From contig CP138355.1 in the NCBI GenBank assembly GCA_033584155.1, forward strand, positions 2,489,826 to 2,553,825: 64,000 nucleotides of DNA, given 5' to 3'. The position numbers were made by a program, and so were the translations under genes. Position 1 is the first letter of the stretch, and every line of letters begins with the position of its first letter. Of the stretch, positions 26,893-38,364 are shown piece after piece. The notes under the pieces are model-generated. The model had not been told where the DNA came from. It did no database searches and was given only the letters and a program-made list of their open reading frames with translations. This stretch comes from Candidatus Electrothrix scaldis. GTDB lineage: Bacteria > Desulfobacterota > Desulfobulbia > Desulfobulbales > Desulfobulbaceae.

Positions 26893-28074
26893 TCACCCCT
26901 CCCAAAAAGGCGACATAGCCCGAAGATCAGCAATAATCTTGGGCATCTTCTCCAGCACAAAATCCACTTCTTCCTCAGTATTATAAACAGAAAGACTGAA
27001 ACGAATCGACCCGTGGGCCGCAGTAAAGGGAACCCCCATTGCCCGCAGCACATGGGAGGGCTCCAACGAACCCGAGGTACAGGCAGAGCCGGAAGAAGCG
27101 CAGATACCGTGCTGATTCATATGCAGGAGAATGGCTTCACCTTCCACATACTCAAAGCTGATATTGCTGGTGTTAGGCAAACGATCTTCCGCATGACCGT
27201 TGAGAATGGACTTAGGAATAGAAGCCAGCAGCCCCTTTTCCAGCTTATCGCGTAAGGCCCGAACCCGGGTGTTTTCCTCTTCCATCGTCTCACCAGCTAA
27301 CTGACAGGCCCGGCCCAGTCCGACAATGGAGGCCACGTTTTCCGTACCCCCACGCCGTCCATGCTCCTGATGACCGCCGTGCAGAAAAGGAAAAAAAGGC
27401 GTCCCTTTACGAATATAGAGCACACCGACTCCCTTGGGCGCATGGAGCTTATGCCCGGACAGAGAGAGAAAATCGATCTGACTTTCCTGCATATTAATGG
27501 GAATCTTGCCCACAGCCTGGACCGCATCAGTATGAAAGAGAATGCCCCGCTCTTTGGCCATTGCCGCCATTTCCTCCACCGGAAAAAGCACACCGGTCTC
27601 GTTATTGGCCCACATCACAGAAACAATGGCTGTGTCTTCGGTCAAGGCTTCTTGGTAAGTATCCATATCCAAGGTGCCATCCGCCTCCACCATAAGCCGG
27701 GTGACCCGGTGTTTATGGCCGGTGAGCAGGTCCAGGGTTTCACAAAGGTTCTTGACTGCTGGATGCTCCACACGGGTGGTAACGATATGTCGCTGTTCCG
27801 GCTGGCTTTGCAAGGCTGAAAGAATGGCGGTGGAATCACTTTCTGTGCCGCAACTGGTGAACACAATTTCTTCTGGTTCAGCACCGATCAGCTCGGCAAC
27901 ACGGCCTCTGGCCTGTTCAACAGCCTGTCCCACCTGACCACCAAAGGTATGCATGGAAGAGGGGTTACCATAGCAATCCTGAAGAAAGGGCATCATTGCC
28001 TCCAACACCTCAGGAGCTATCCGGGTGGTGGCATTATTGTCCATATAAATGACCTTATCGCTGCTGCAGTCCAT
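26893..28074 (-). CDS. nifS: Cysteine desulfurase NifS
   Basis: A 393-residue PLP-dependent class V aminotransferase that supplies sulfur from cysteine for Fe-S clusters. Visible are YMDNNATTRIAPEVLEAM at the N-terminus, the PLP-binding FHTDAVQAVGK (about residue 180) and lysine in SLSGHKLHAPKG (about 205). The mobile-loop active cysteine lies in GICASSGSACTSGSLEPSHVL (about 325-340), the SGSACTS context of group I NifS/IscS. Its ATG overlaps the nifU stop as TAATG, implying translational coupling. No nitrogenase genes are in view, so its role may be general cluster assembly. Confidence 0.95.
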   Translation of the reverse strand: MDCSSDKVIYMDNNATTRIAPEVLEAMMPFLQDCYGNPSSMHTFGGQVGQAVEQARGRVAELIGAEPEEIVFTSCGTESDSTAILSALQSQPEQRHIVTTRVEHPAVKNLCETLDLLTGHKHRVTRLMVEADGTLDMDTYQEALTEDTAIVSVMWANNETGVLFPVEEMAAMAKERGILFHTDAVQAVGKIPINMQESQIDFLSLSGHKLHAPKGVGVLYIRKGTPFFPFLHGGHQEHGRRGGTENVASIVGLGRACQLAGETMEEENTRVRALRDKLEKGLLASIPKSILNGHAEDRLPNTSNISFEYVEGEAILLHMNQHGICASSGSACTSGSLEPSHVLRAMGVPFTAAHGSIRFSLSVYNTEEEVDFVLEKMPKIIADLRAMSPFWEG

Positions 28075-28907
28075 TATCTTTCCTCCTCAACAATCAGGCT
28101 GTCCACCACCTGTTCACGCAGTTTCTTTTCCACGTACTCTTTCAGGGTTGTCCGGGAGGAATGACAGCCAGCGCAGGCTCCTCGCAGAGAAACCGTGACA
28201 AAATCACCATCCACATCAACCAGTTCAATATCACCGCCATCCTTTTTCAAAGTAGGCCGAACTTCCCGCTCCAGAACCTGCTCAATTTTTTTAATCTTCT
28301 GCAGGGTGGTCATCCGCTGTTCTTTGACAGGTGCGCTCTTTTTCGCCAGGCCTTCCACGGTCTGCTGAAGGATCTCCCGCAAACGGTCCTCACACTTGCC
28401 GCAACCACCTCCGGCCTTGGTGAAATTGGTAATCTCTTCCACGGAACGGAGCCCGGATTCATTGATCGCCCGGATAACATCCAAATCAGTCACGCCGAAG
28501 CACTCGCAGACCACCTCGCCCTGGGCCATCGGCAGAATCACGCCCCGGTAATCAGCAATAGCGGCCTCCAGGGCCTCGCGCCCCATAACGGAGCAATGCA
28601 TTTTTTCCTTGGGCAGACCACCCAAGGCCTCGGCAATATCCTCATTAGTGACCTTGGCCGCCTCATCTACAGGCATACCCTTGATCAACTCAGTCAGGAC
28701 TGAAGAGGAGGCGATGGCAGAGGCGCAACCAAAGGTCTTAAATTTAGCATCGACAATAATATCATTATCGTCTACCTTAATAGTCAGCTTTAAGGCATCA
28801 CCACAGGCTAAGGAGCCCACATCGCCAGTACCGCTGGGATTCTCTACCTCTCCCACATTCTGCGGATGCATGAAGTGCTGCTGCACTTTATCTGTATATT
28901 CCCACAT
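28074..28907 (-). CDS. nifU: Fe-S cluster scaffold NifU
   Basis: A 277-residue three-domain NifU. The N-terminal IscU-like scaffold has its three cysteines in SLACGDALKL, TFGCASAIASSS and MHCSVMGREAL. The central [2Fe-2S] domain has CECFGVTDLDVIRAIN and GGGCGKCEDRL. The C-terminal Nfu domain has the CxxC in GACAGCHSSRTTLK. It receives sulfur from NifS, encoded next, and passes clusters on. All expected cysteines are present. The start at 28907 (MWEYTDKVQQHFMHPQNVGE) is the standard NifU N-terminus. Confidence 0.95.
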   Translation of the reverse strand: MWEYTDKVQQHFMHPQNVGEVENPSGTGDVGSLACGDALKLTIKVDDNDIIVDAKFKTFGCASAIASSSVLTELIKGMPVDEAAKVTNEDIAEALGGLPKEKMHCSVMGREALEAAIADYRGVILPMAQGEVVCECFGVTDLDVIRAINESGLRSVEEITNFTKAGGGCGKCEDRLREILQQTVEGLAKKSAPVKEQRMTTLQKIKKIEQVLEREVRPTLKKDGGDIELVDVDGDFVTVSLRGACAGCHSSRTTLKEYVEKKLREQVVDSLIVEEER

Positions 28908-29196
28908 AATAGTTTATCTATAAACGAAGAGTTATGGTATTCAGGCCCGACAAAACGCTTCCCGCCTTCAGGCCCGCATTTGCTCTGCAAGGAAGAAATC
29001 CTTGACAAATATTTCCATCAAAGTTACCTCAAAATGACAGGCCCTGCACGGGTTAAGGTTGACAACACGTTTTTTTTTTATAATAGTTTTTCCTTTACAC
29101 TACGGTAGACAATCTTGTACCGTGGAATACATTATTTATACACTGTTTACTTATCAGTTATTTAATACAAAGACCTGTGGTCTGGGAGATGAAAAC

Positions 29197-31641
<2,445 letters not shown>

Positions 31642-31676
31642 ACTGAAGACCTTCAGCTAACTCTTTGAGGAGTTAA

Positions 31677-31710
31677 GAAAGGGCGAATCGCGTAAGCGGT
31701 TCGTCCTTTT
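31677..31710 (+). terminator. Intrinsic terminator after ppsA
   Basis: AAAGGGCGAATCGC and GCGGTTCGTCCTTTT pair around a GTAA loop and run into T residues, 36 bp after the ppsA stop. Confidence 0.8.
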
Positions 31711-31788
31711 GTGTTTGGCATGAAGTTGGAAACGAACTTGGAGGCAAAGAGAAGCAGGTTTTACAGGCGCTTTCCCAGTAAAGCAGAA

Positions 31789-32181
31789 TCAGTCTTTGTC
31801 CTTCCTCTGAATATGTAAGATATTGCCCTGATCAGGAAGCTGCGAAAAGATACGGTTAGCTATCTTCACCTTGCCGGAGAACAGCATCCTGGTCTGGCTC
31901 TCGTCTATGCCACACTTTTTGCCATGCTCCAGTGCTGCCTGCAGTGCCCGACAAAACGCCTCCCAGGCGGCCTGCTCTTTCTTCCTGGCCTGCTTTTCCC
32001 TCTCCTTGGCAAGGTCTCTTCTACGTTTTATCTTGAGAGTCTGATCAAGCATCCCCTGTAACTCTTCCAAAGGAACCGCCAGTTCCACAGAATCCGGGTC
32101 CTCGCTTGCTTTCTTGATAATATTCCTGACCAGCTCAATTACCTCATCTTCGTCCATGGGGAATTCGTCTTCCAGATCCAT
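31789..32181 (-). CDS. Uncharacterised acidic/coiled-coil protein, paralog A
   Basis: A 130-residue protein without a recognised family. An acidic N-terminus (EFPMDEDEVIELVRNIIKKA) is followed by a charged coiled-coil segment (KREKQARKKEQAAWEAF, about 60-80) and a C-terminal block MLFSGKVKIANRIFSQLPDQ ending RKDKD. It shares the order and many residues with the upstream neighbour (EFP-DEDE, NIIK, MLDQ, ADR/ANRIFSQL, KDKD), so the two arose by tandem duplication. No signal peptide or membrane segment. They are 44 bp apart and probably co-transcribed. Confidence 0.65.
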   Translation of the reverse strand: MDLEDEFPMDEDEVIELVRNIIKKASEDPDSVELAVPLEELQGMLDQTLKIKRRRDLAKEREKQARKKEQAAWEAFCRALQAALEHGKKCGIDESQTRMLFSGKVKIANRIFSQLPDQGNILHIQRKDKD

Positions 32182-32225
32182 TGCAGCCTCTTTTTATCCT
32201 GCTGTTCGCTCCAGACAACACGCGA

Positions 32226-32636
32226 TCAATCTTTGTCCTTCTTCTGCACCTGTACTGTATTGCCCTGGCCAGCAAGCTGCGAAAAAACACGATCAGCCAT
32301 CCCTGCCCTGCCTGATGCCACCAAAGGGGTATCGTTGTCGCGTATACCATGCTTCCTGTTGTACTCCCGCATACTTTGTTGCGCCGAACTCAGTTCCGCC
32401 CAGGCAGCCTCGGCTTTTTCCCTGGCCTGCCTCTCCACTTCCCAGGCAGCAGCTTCAGCCTCTCTTGACTTGATAACCTGATCAAGCATCTTCTGCAATT
32501 TTGACATGGGGATCGGCGGATGAGGGAAATCCGGGTTATCGGTCATTCCCTTGATGATGTTCTTGGCTAACTCAATTATCTCATCTTCATCGGTGGGGAA
32601 TTCGTGTTTCAGGGTCATTGTGGCACCTCCTTGCAT
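32226..32636 (-). CDS. Uncharacterised acidic/coiled-coil protein, paralog B
   Basis: A 136-residue paralog of the next gene. MTLKHEFPTDEDEIIELAKN matches the partner's N-terminus. The middle is an Ala/Glu-rich coiled coil (AAAWEVERQAREKAEAAW), and the end (GRAGMADRVFSQLAGQ, then KKDKD) matches again. A good AAGGAGG ribosome site precedes the ATG. Divergence is concentrated in the central linker. Function unknown. Confidence 0.7.
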   Translation of the reverse strand: MQGGATMTLKHEFPTDEDEIIELAKNIIKGMTDNPDFPHPPIPMSKLQKMLDQVIKSREAEAAAWEVERQAREKAEAAWAELSSAQQSMREYNRKHGIRDNDTPLVASGRAGMADRVFSQLAGQGNTVQVQKKDKD

Positions 32637-33036
32637 TGAAGTGATATACTGTCTGCTTTTGGTCTGTATGATTCCCTTCAGAATGCATGATAACGAGAGA
32701 GGATCTTTTTTGCAACTACGGGAGGATGGAAAATGATGATTTTAAAAAAGCCCTGAATCCGGGGGGACTCAGGGCTGATACAGAAAGGGTGTTGAAAAGT
32801 ACCCCAGCATAAAGCAATTTCAGTTGTCCGAGATGCCCAATAAGCATTTTTTTTCGTTTGTCAGTGTTGCTGCTGCTTGATGTCGAGCACTTTCCAGGCG
32901 GAATTTAGCCTTTTTCAAAAAACCACTGCGGGCAAGGCTCTGTTTTTTGGACAAGCCGACTGTCAGGAACAGCAAAAATGAGCAAACGGGTATTGTTGTA
33001 GCTGTAATAATTTACATTGTGACTTTGATCCTTCTG
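32637..33036. other. 400-bp non-coding region with IS border
   Basis: This holds the leader of the paralog pair (32637 to about 32700), a minus-strand terminator (32738-32776) and the presumed left border of the following IS. That border starts GGGTGTTGAAAAGTACC at about 32788, a form common at IS1182-type ends. No gene is seen. Confidence 0.5.
32738..32776 (-). terminator. Intrinsic terminator, minus strand
   Basis: AGCCCTGA and TCAGGGCT pair around a G-rich loop (32749-32776). On the minus strand the stem is followed by TTTTTTAAAA. It would stop transcripts leaving the IS transposase on the right before they enter the paralog pair. Confidence 0.65.
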
Positions 33037-34518
33037 TTATGCTGCCATTTTGAAGAGCGGCAGTTGCGGTGACTTTTTAGCAGGTTCTTTTTTGCGGGTT
33101 CCTGCCATTTTTAACAATAATACAGATATGCTGCTGAATGTACATCGAACTGTGATTGCGGACTGACCGCGAACCCGAACGGTTTCAAGACCGGTTTGAT
33201 GTTTTAACAGATTAAAAGGTCGTTCACAGTTCTTGCGAATATCATGCGCTTCCCGTATCTGCTCGATATGGTAAGGTATTCGCTGGAAAAAGCCTCTGTC
33301 TAATGGTATGCTTCGACATTGAGGGCAGCTTCCTTTGAGAAGACATTCGCTTGTATTTGCTGAACATTTATACTCGTGATGATCTTCCTCAACGCCTGCA
33401 TACTCCATAGGGACAGAACATTCGTCATGGCAGAAAACTGTGCCGTTGACGGTATCAACATTATCCGGTGTAGATACTGTGGAACAGGGTGGAGTTGTCA
33501 CATATACACCTGTTTTATCATATAATGATCCATCATTGTCATGATAAGCAGTATCGGCGGTGATGAGTTTGACCTCAACTCCCATTGCCTGCGCCACATC
33601 GACCAAAAGCGAAAGGAAGTGGCTGTCATGGTGATTTGCCGGTGCAAGCAGGGAGATAATCGGAAAACTATGACCAGTTTCAGCGTCAATTGCAGTTAAC
33701 GTATGCAGACGATAGCCGACTACGTATACAGATTTGTCACGCTTGTTGCGTCGTTTCCCACAGTCGCTGTCGAGATCATTGTAAATGCGTATATTTTGAC
33801 CATTGATATTCAATGAAGCCAAGGGGATTTTACATTCATTGGCCAGTTCGGTAGAGTCCACTCCGTGCAGGATATGGTCACCAAGCATCCCGGACTGCAA
33901 AATATACACCGTAATATTAATTTGTTGGACAAATGTGAGGGAATTACGGAATTTGCTGAGTTGGGTATGGTCAATCATTATTTTTTCACGTAATGACAGT
34001 CCAATAAAGGCTCGGTTCTGTTTCCGGTCAAGGCCGAGATATTCTTCATCACAGAATTTTCGGTAGCTGATTTCCGGATACTTAATCGTCTTGAGCAGCT
34101 CGGCACGGAACAGGTTGTGAGAAAATAAGTCCCGCATAGCAGGACTATAGCCCTCATAAGCTAACAGGCGATTGATAATTTCGTTGTCAAGCAGCTGGTC
34201 AATAAACCGGAGTTCTTCATCTTTGATATATTTGGCGAAACGACTTTCTCCGCAACGCTTTATAATATTGTTATTTTTTGATTCATTGACAATATCAGCC
34301 ATCTGATCAAGGCTGATAATGCCTTTTGTTGGAACCTGCTGTTCCACGCCGAGCAGCTCATCCGACGAGGCTGAAATCTCCTGTTTAAAATCATACTCGC
34401 CTGCGACCTGCGCAAGAACTTTTCGAGAGATTTCTTTTTTGGTTTTTCGATTCAGACGGTTCCAATTGGGATAGTTTCTCTTGAGCTCTTTTTGTACGAT
34501 ACGTTTGATATTTTGTAA
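33037..34518 (-). pseudogene. IS1182-like transposase, probably lacking its start
   Basis: A continuous frame from about 34518 encodes a DDE transposase. It opens with IKRIVQKELKRNYPNWNRLN, a typical N-terminus of this group, but without a start codon. The first usable start is GTG 34347 (436 residues). Core motifs include MIDHTQLSKFRNSL, HGVDSTELANECKIPLASL, GYRLHTLTAIDAETGH, LITADTAYHDNDGSLYDK and a Cys-rich insert (CSANTSECLLKGSCPQC). The C-terminus is complete. Loss of the first codons, together with a missing right inverted repeat, suggests a 5'-truncated copy next to the ISKra4 element. Confidence 0.6.
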
Positions 34519-34599
34519 CTACTCAGACACTAGATGTGGGCTCAGTTAAAAACAAAAAAACTACATGTTGTAGTTTTAAGGCAAAAACGGGTTGTTTTT

Positions 34600-35896
34600 G
34601 GGTGCGGCTCTTTCCCTGCAATCTTCCAGCGATTATATCATTGCCGGAACTGCATCACCGTTCGGCATCCAGATATAGTTCCTGCACCGCTCCTTCCAAA
34701 AATGGAAGTTCAGGTATTTTTTCAGATCTCCGCTGGTTTTCAGCGCCCTTAGCTTCACAGCACAGCATCCGCTGATTTCAGTCGCCAACGAGCACCGGTG
34801 AGATCCATACGATCTTTGACCAAGTGACGATAAGCTCCCTCTATTACACCGGTGGCGATAGGCAGTCCTTTCAAAAGAGCTTCTTCATATCTCAGTCGTT
34901 TCTGATTTTTCTTGATATAATTCGCAGCAGTATCCGCAGGGATACGTTTATTTTCATCTAATTCTCTACGTGTAGCCGCACGACGCAATCCGCTCGCCAC
35001 GCTTTGCGCGTTTCCTTTCAAAATCTCAAGCTTACGCCCCTTTTTCTCTCCGGGCTGAAGTCGGGCTTTTTTCTTATCCTGATCCTTTTCCGCTTGTTTT
35101 TTGGCGGCGGGACGCAGATCCTGATTATGCATTGATACGCCCTTACCGTCCGCCGTAATGACTAAAATACTGCCCTTTACGGACGACAAGTCAAGGGGTT
35201 GCTCGTAAAATTCCTTGAAATCACGAACAATATCTGCGGATACTTCCTGAAGTTGACGTTTAGGCAGTATTCCGCCTCCCTGACGTTCCAGAAACTCCAA
35301 TGTTTCGTCAAAAGAAGCGACTGCCGTCAAATGCGCTATTTCACTTCGTAGGCCGTGTGAATACTTGTCGGGCGGCAAATTCAACTCGGCATCCAGAGGA
35401 AAAACGCTGCCGACAAACTGCCCGTAATAACCGATTCGTGACAGCTCGACCTCTCCGAAACGTGATTCAATTTTTCGAGTACAATCTGTTCTGCGACGAT
35501 TGCGACGAATACCGTCTTCTCCGAGAACAAATTCTTTTTTCTCTTCTTCTGCGGAACGCTGAGACAGATATCCCTGCGCCAGCTGCCGTATAATTTCCTG
35601 TCCTTTCTGTTGAATAACTGCTTCCACGTCTCCGAAAGAGGATGTGGAGAATTCTATACCGGATATATGGGACGCCAGTTTATCAAGTGCTTCAAAAGAC
35701 GGAAGATAATGCTCAATATTGCTTTCCGTAAGGTGACAGGGGCTGTACATATGGAACCTCCAAAACGCCGTGAAAAAAAAATACCCATAATTTCTTACCG
35801 TATCATGAGAAGCAATTCAAGCAAATTGTAAACAATCTGTTATTCGCAATCGAAATTTTATCAATATGTTAACCTTGTATCAAAGGAGCCGCACCC
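34600..35896. mobile_element. ISKra4-family element, internally deleted
   Basis: Terminal inverted repeats GGGTGCGGCTC at 34600 and the reverse complement ending 35896 bound a 1297-bp element. Its transposase lacks the catalytic middle and has a frameshift. The same outer bases and the subterminal AATATGTTAAC occur in the MITE at 14484-14707. No clear target duplication was found. The right end interrupts a surface-protein gene. Confidence 0.8.
34633..35750 (-). pseudogene. ISKra4-family transposase with central deletion
   Basis: The N-terminal part (MYSPCHLTESNIEHYLPSFE; a C/H-poor ISKra4 N-terminus with EVELSRIGYYGQFVGSVFPLD and VITADGKGVSMHNQD) runs to about residue 245. It then joins in frame to the C-terminal part (NAQSVASGLRRAATRR, LPIATGVIEGAYRHLVKDRM). 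The intervening ~150 residues normally holding the DDE core are missing. After DAVL a one-base shift moves the true C-terminus (KLRALKTSGDLKKYLNFHFW, then IWMPNGDAVPAMI) to another frame ending at 34633. It cannot be active. Confidence 0.8.
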
Positions 35897-36547
35897 AGCA
35901 TATTTTGACAATCATCAATGACAAGAGCCACGCTTGAGGATAAATTGCTTCCAGTGACCGTGAAGGTGGTTGATTCATTCAAAGTAGCTTCGCTAGGCAA
36001 TACTGACACGTCAGAATTGCCGCCCGACGACAACCGAGGCTCACAGGTTTTATCTGGCCCGCTTACGGGTTGGTCTGAAGCGGGAACTAATCGGATTGCA
36101 TCAAAGCCTATCTTCTTTGATAGAGAGCTTTCACCTGCTGTCACATCCGTCAAAGAAACATCCAAGCCATCGCTTCCGACATCGTAAATACCTAAACTCA
36201 CTCAATTGTTCGAAATTATACCCTGATTTATCTCGGCACCATATACCGTACCATCTATCGCTATTTCATAGCAGGCATGATTCGTTGTTGCGCAATCTGA
36301 AGGAATGAAAGCCTGCACATCCCATCTCCCAGCAGTTACGCCAGAGAATGAATAGGTGCAGTAATTTTCCACATCACTTGACTCATCACTATTCTTTGTC
36401 CATTTGCTGTTATAGAACGGTGTAGTATCTTTAAAAAGCTCTTCATCATAATGCCCAACAGTTTGGTTGTGCCAATATTCATCAGGGCCGTGGCAGGAGG
36501 CATCATACTCTTCGATGGTAATTGATTTTTGCAAACGATGTTGGCTC
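35897..36547 (-). pseudogene. Fragment of a secreted golvesin/IPT-like surface protein
   Basis: A minus-strand frame runs from about 36547 to the ISKra4 end. The first part (ITIEEYDASCHGPDEYWHNQ, then GRWDVQAFIPSDCATTNHAC) resembles golvesin/xanthan-lyase C-terminal beta domains. An in-frame TGA at 36202-36204 falls in IISNN-stop-VSLGIYDVGSDG, exactly where a Trp is usual before V-x-LG-x-Y, so it is probably a TGG to TGA mutation. The second part is an IPT-like beta stretch (STTFTVTGSNLSSSVALVID). Both ends are cut, by a solo IS end on the right and the ISKra4 element on the left. Confidence 0.65.
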
Positions 36548-36656
36548 AATTGGGCTTGAAGATTATTTGCCGCCATTATAGCTAAACCAAGCGTTTTGTC
36601 GCAACGTTATGAGTAATTTTTTGTGCAAGTGTCAACCGGGATATGAAGCATGCCGC
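36548..36656. mobile_element. Solo terminal fragment of the 1.86-kb IS
   Basis: About 110 bp match the right end of the IS at 320-2178. Shared blocks are GAAGATTAT.TGCCG, TATAGCTAAACCAAGC, TTGTCGCAACGTTATGAGTAA and GTGTCAACCGGGATATGAAG, ending at the same base. The rest of that element is absent, so this is a deletion scar. Confidence 0.75.
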
Positions 36657-37795
36657 TTTTGCAGGTCCAAGTCCAAAGTCAGATGAGAGAGAAAGCCTCC
36701 CTCTTTACCGAACACCTTCCAGCCCCTCAGCTTCAACCCGGTAGTCTTCCCGCTCGGCACAGTTAAATCAGAAGAGATAACGTCAGCAGTAATAATATTG
36801 TTCCCGCCAAGTATCAGGCGAAGCTCCTTGGTATTATCAGGAAGCAACACCTGATTGGCAAAATCCACCGTGCCGTCAGCCAGCTCAAGCAGATCCAGCT
36901 GCATCGGTCCGCTCGCTGTTGTACAGCCCCCTTCATCAGCGCAGGCTTCTATTTTAAGCACATCCAACTGAATTGCTGATATGGACATGAAGTTGTCAGA
37001 GGGATCTGAATTGCCATTATTATTACCGGGATCGCCTGTACCGGAACCATTAGAGTTGCCACTGTTATTACCAGGGTCGCCTGTACCGGAGCCGTTAGAA
37101 TCGCCACTGTTATTACCAGGGTCGCCTGTACCGGAGCCGTTAGAATCGCCACTGTTATTACCGGGGGCGCCTGTACCGGAACCATTGGCATTGTCATCGT
37201 TATTACTGGAATCGTCACTACCGGAGACGTTGGATGAGCTGTCGTTTTTATCGATTTCCTCTTCATGAAAACCGTCCGACTGACTGTCCTTATCACTATT
37301 ATCAGCGGAACTTAACAGAACGTTTTCCTCGCTAGTTCCGCTACTTCCCGCTGAAACACTTCTCTCCTCAGTAACTGCAACAACCGTAGAACCAGGAGTT
37401 ACTGAACCGGAATCCACCGCGCTGACAGCAGAAGAAGAGCTACCGGCAACTTCCTCCACCACCCCGTTATCAGAAGAAGAGGCTGCACTCGCCCGGCTAA
37501 CCCTACGCACCACAACCCGTTGTGCATCCGCTACAACCTCGGCAGGCTCTTCACTGTCTGCAACATCAAACCCAGAATCAGCCGAGACCTCATCAACCGC
37601 CGCAATCAAAGCCTGAACGGTCTCAGGATCGACAGAACTCTCCTGATAATCCGCATACAGATCAATATCATCAGGCACGGCATAGCGGGTACGCACATCG
37701 GCTTCAGCCTCAGCCAGACTACTGCCCTGATACACCCTGCTCTGCACTGCGGTGGAAACCTGAGAGACAAACTCATGCTTTCCTGCCGTTGCCGG
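36657..37795 (-). pseudogene. DUF4382-type surface protein fragment with Gly/Ser/Asn repeats
   Basis: The open frame 37834-36632 is chimeric. Its first codons come from the duplicated AlbA segment read in another frame, and its last from the solo IS end. Between them is genuine protein: an alpha/acidic stretch (SSLAEAEADVRTRYAVPDDI), a Ser-rich low-complexity region, four 15-residue repeats of the GSGTGDPGNNSGDSN type, and a C-terminal DUF4382-like domain (ISAIQLDVLKIEACADEG, then GGNNIITADVISSDLTVPSG and FLSHLTLDLDL). The signal peptide and C-terminus are missing. The intact ancestor was probably a cell-surface lipoprotein. Confidence 0.7.
37020..37193. repeat. 45-bp coding tandem repeat, about four copies
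   Basis: Units beginning TTATTACC.GG on the plus strand start at 37020, 37065, 37110 and 37155. They encode, on the minus strand, a 15-residue Gly/Ser/Asn repeat of the DUF4382-type fragment. Units differ by only a few bases, mostly silent. Confidence 0.9.
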
Positions 37796-38306
37796 AGCTG
37801 CCCTTTGCCGTCGCGGCCAGCAGCCAGTTTGCATTCAAGCTCAACGCTTTCCGAGAGGGTGCTGATGTCCTGTAATGTCTTAATGTTGACCATTCCGGTG
37901 TGTTGTCTCGTGTTGCGCAGGGCAATAATGCCGGTTTGCTGTTCTGGGGTGATGGTTTTCCAGAGGGAAATAATTGCTCCTTGAAAGTAAATTATTAGAG
38001 CACTTATCAGGAAATTGCAAGCATGGAGGGGGGAATTATGGTTGAGTGAAGGGAGGTTTTACGATAGCTTGTTTGCACTGGAAAAGTCGGATATATCAGC
38101 CCGGTCTGGTATACCGTGGGGCTTTTGATCTATCTTTGCAAAGAAAAAATACACAAAAATATATATGCGGACTATTTTCTTATCTATTTTTTAGATGAGA
38201 AGATAGAAGAAATATACCTGGAGGTATAAAAAATATATCTCCAGAAAGAAAAAGTATACTTATCGGCAGCAGGCAAGTGCTTGTGCAAGGTTGCGGTGGA
38301 TGAGCC
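37796..38306 (-). repeat. Uninterrupted inverted twin of the segment split at 2.4-6.3 kb
   Basis: Read on the minus strand, this segment contains in order: GCTCATC...GCTGCCGATAAGTATA, CTTTCTGGAGATATATTTTT, the ATACCTCCAGGTAT palindrome, CTTCTCATCTAAAAAATAG, the AAATAGTCC junction, the long leader, and the first ~33 codons of the AlbA/ATPase gene (MVNIKTLQDISTLSESVELE). It breaks off at 37796. All three insertion sites of the other copy are empty here. Confidence 0.88.
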
Positions 38307-38316
38307 GGTGTTCTCG

Positions 38317-38343
38317 TAAGGGCGTTTCGCGAAACGCCCCTAC
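38317..38343. repeat. Perfect palindrome, REP-like hairpin
   Basis: GGGCGTTTCGCGAAACGCCC (38320-38339) is a perfect 20-bp palindrome, extended by GTA and TAC on either side. It lies 22 bp before the helical-repeat gene. The form resembles repetitive extragenic palindromes; no T run, so not a standard terminator. Confidence 0.6.
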
Positions 38344-38364
38344 AGCCCGGCCCGAAGGGAGTGT

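Noticed and set aside
28074-28907. Expectation of nitrogen fixation from nifU and nifS
   Set aside because: No nitrogenase or nif regulatory genes are in the window. NifU/NifS pairs also serve general Fe-S assembly.
29059-29084. TTGACA and TATAAT motifs upstream of ppsA
   Set aside because: The spacing is 14 bp, too short for a standard sigma-70 promoter, and the region is T-rich, so a chance match is likely.
37020-37193. Tandem 45-bp repeats considered as a CRISPR array
   Set aside because: The units are contiguous without spacers and encode an in-frame Gly/Ser/Asn protein repeat.
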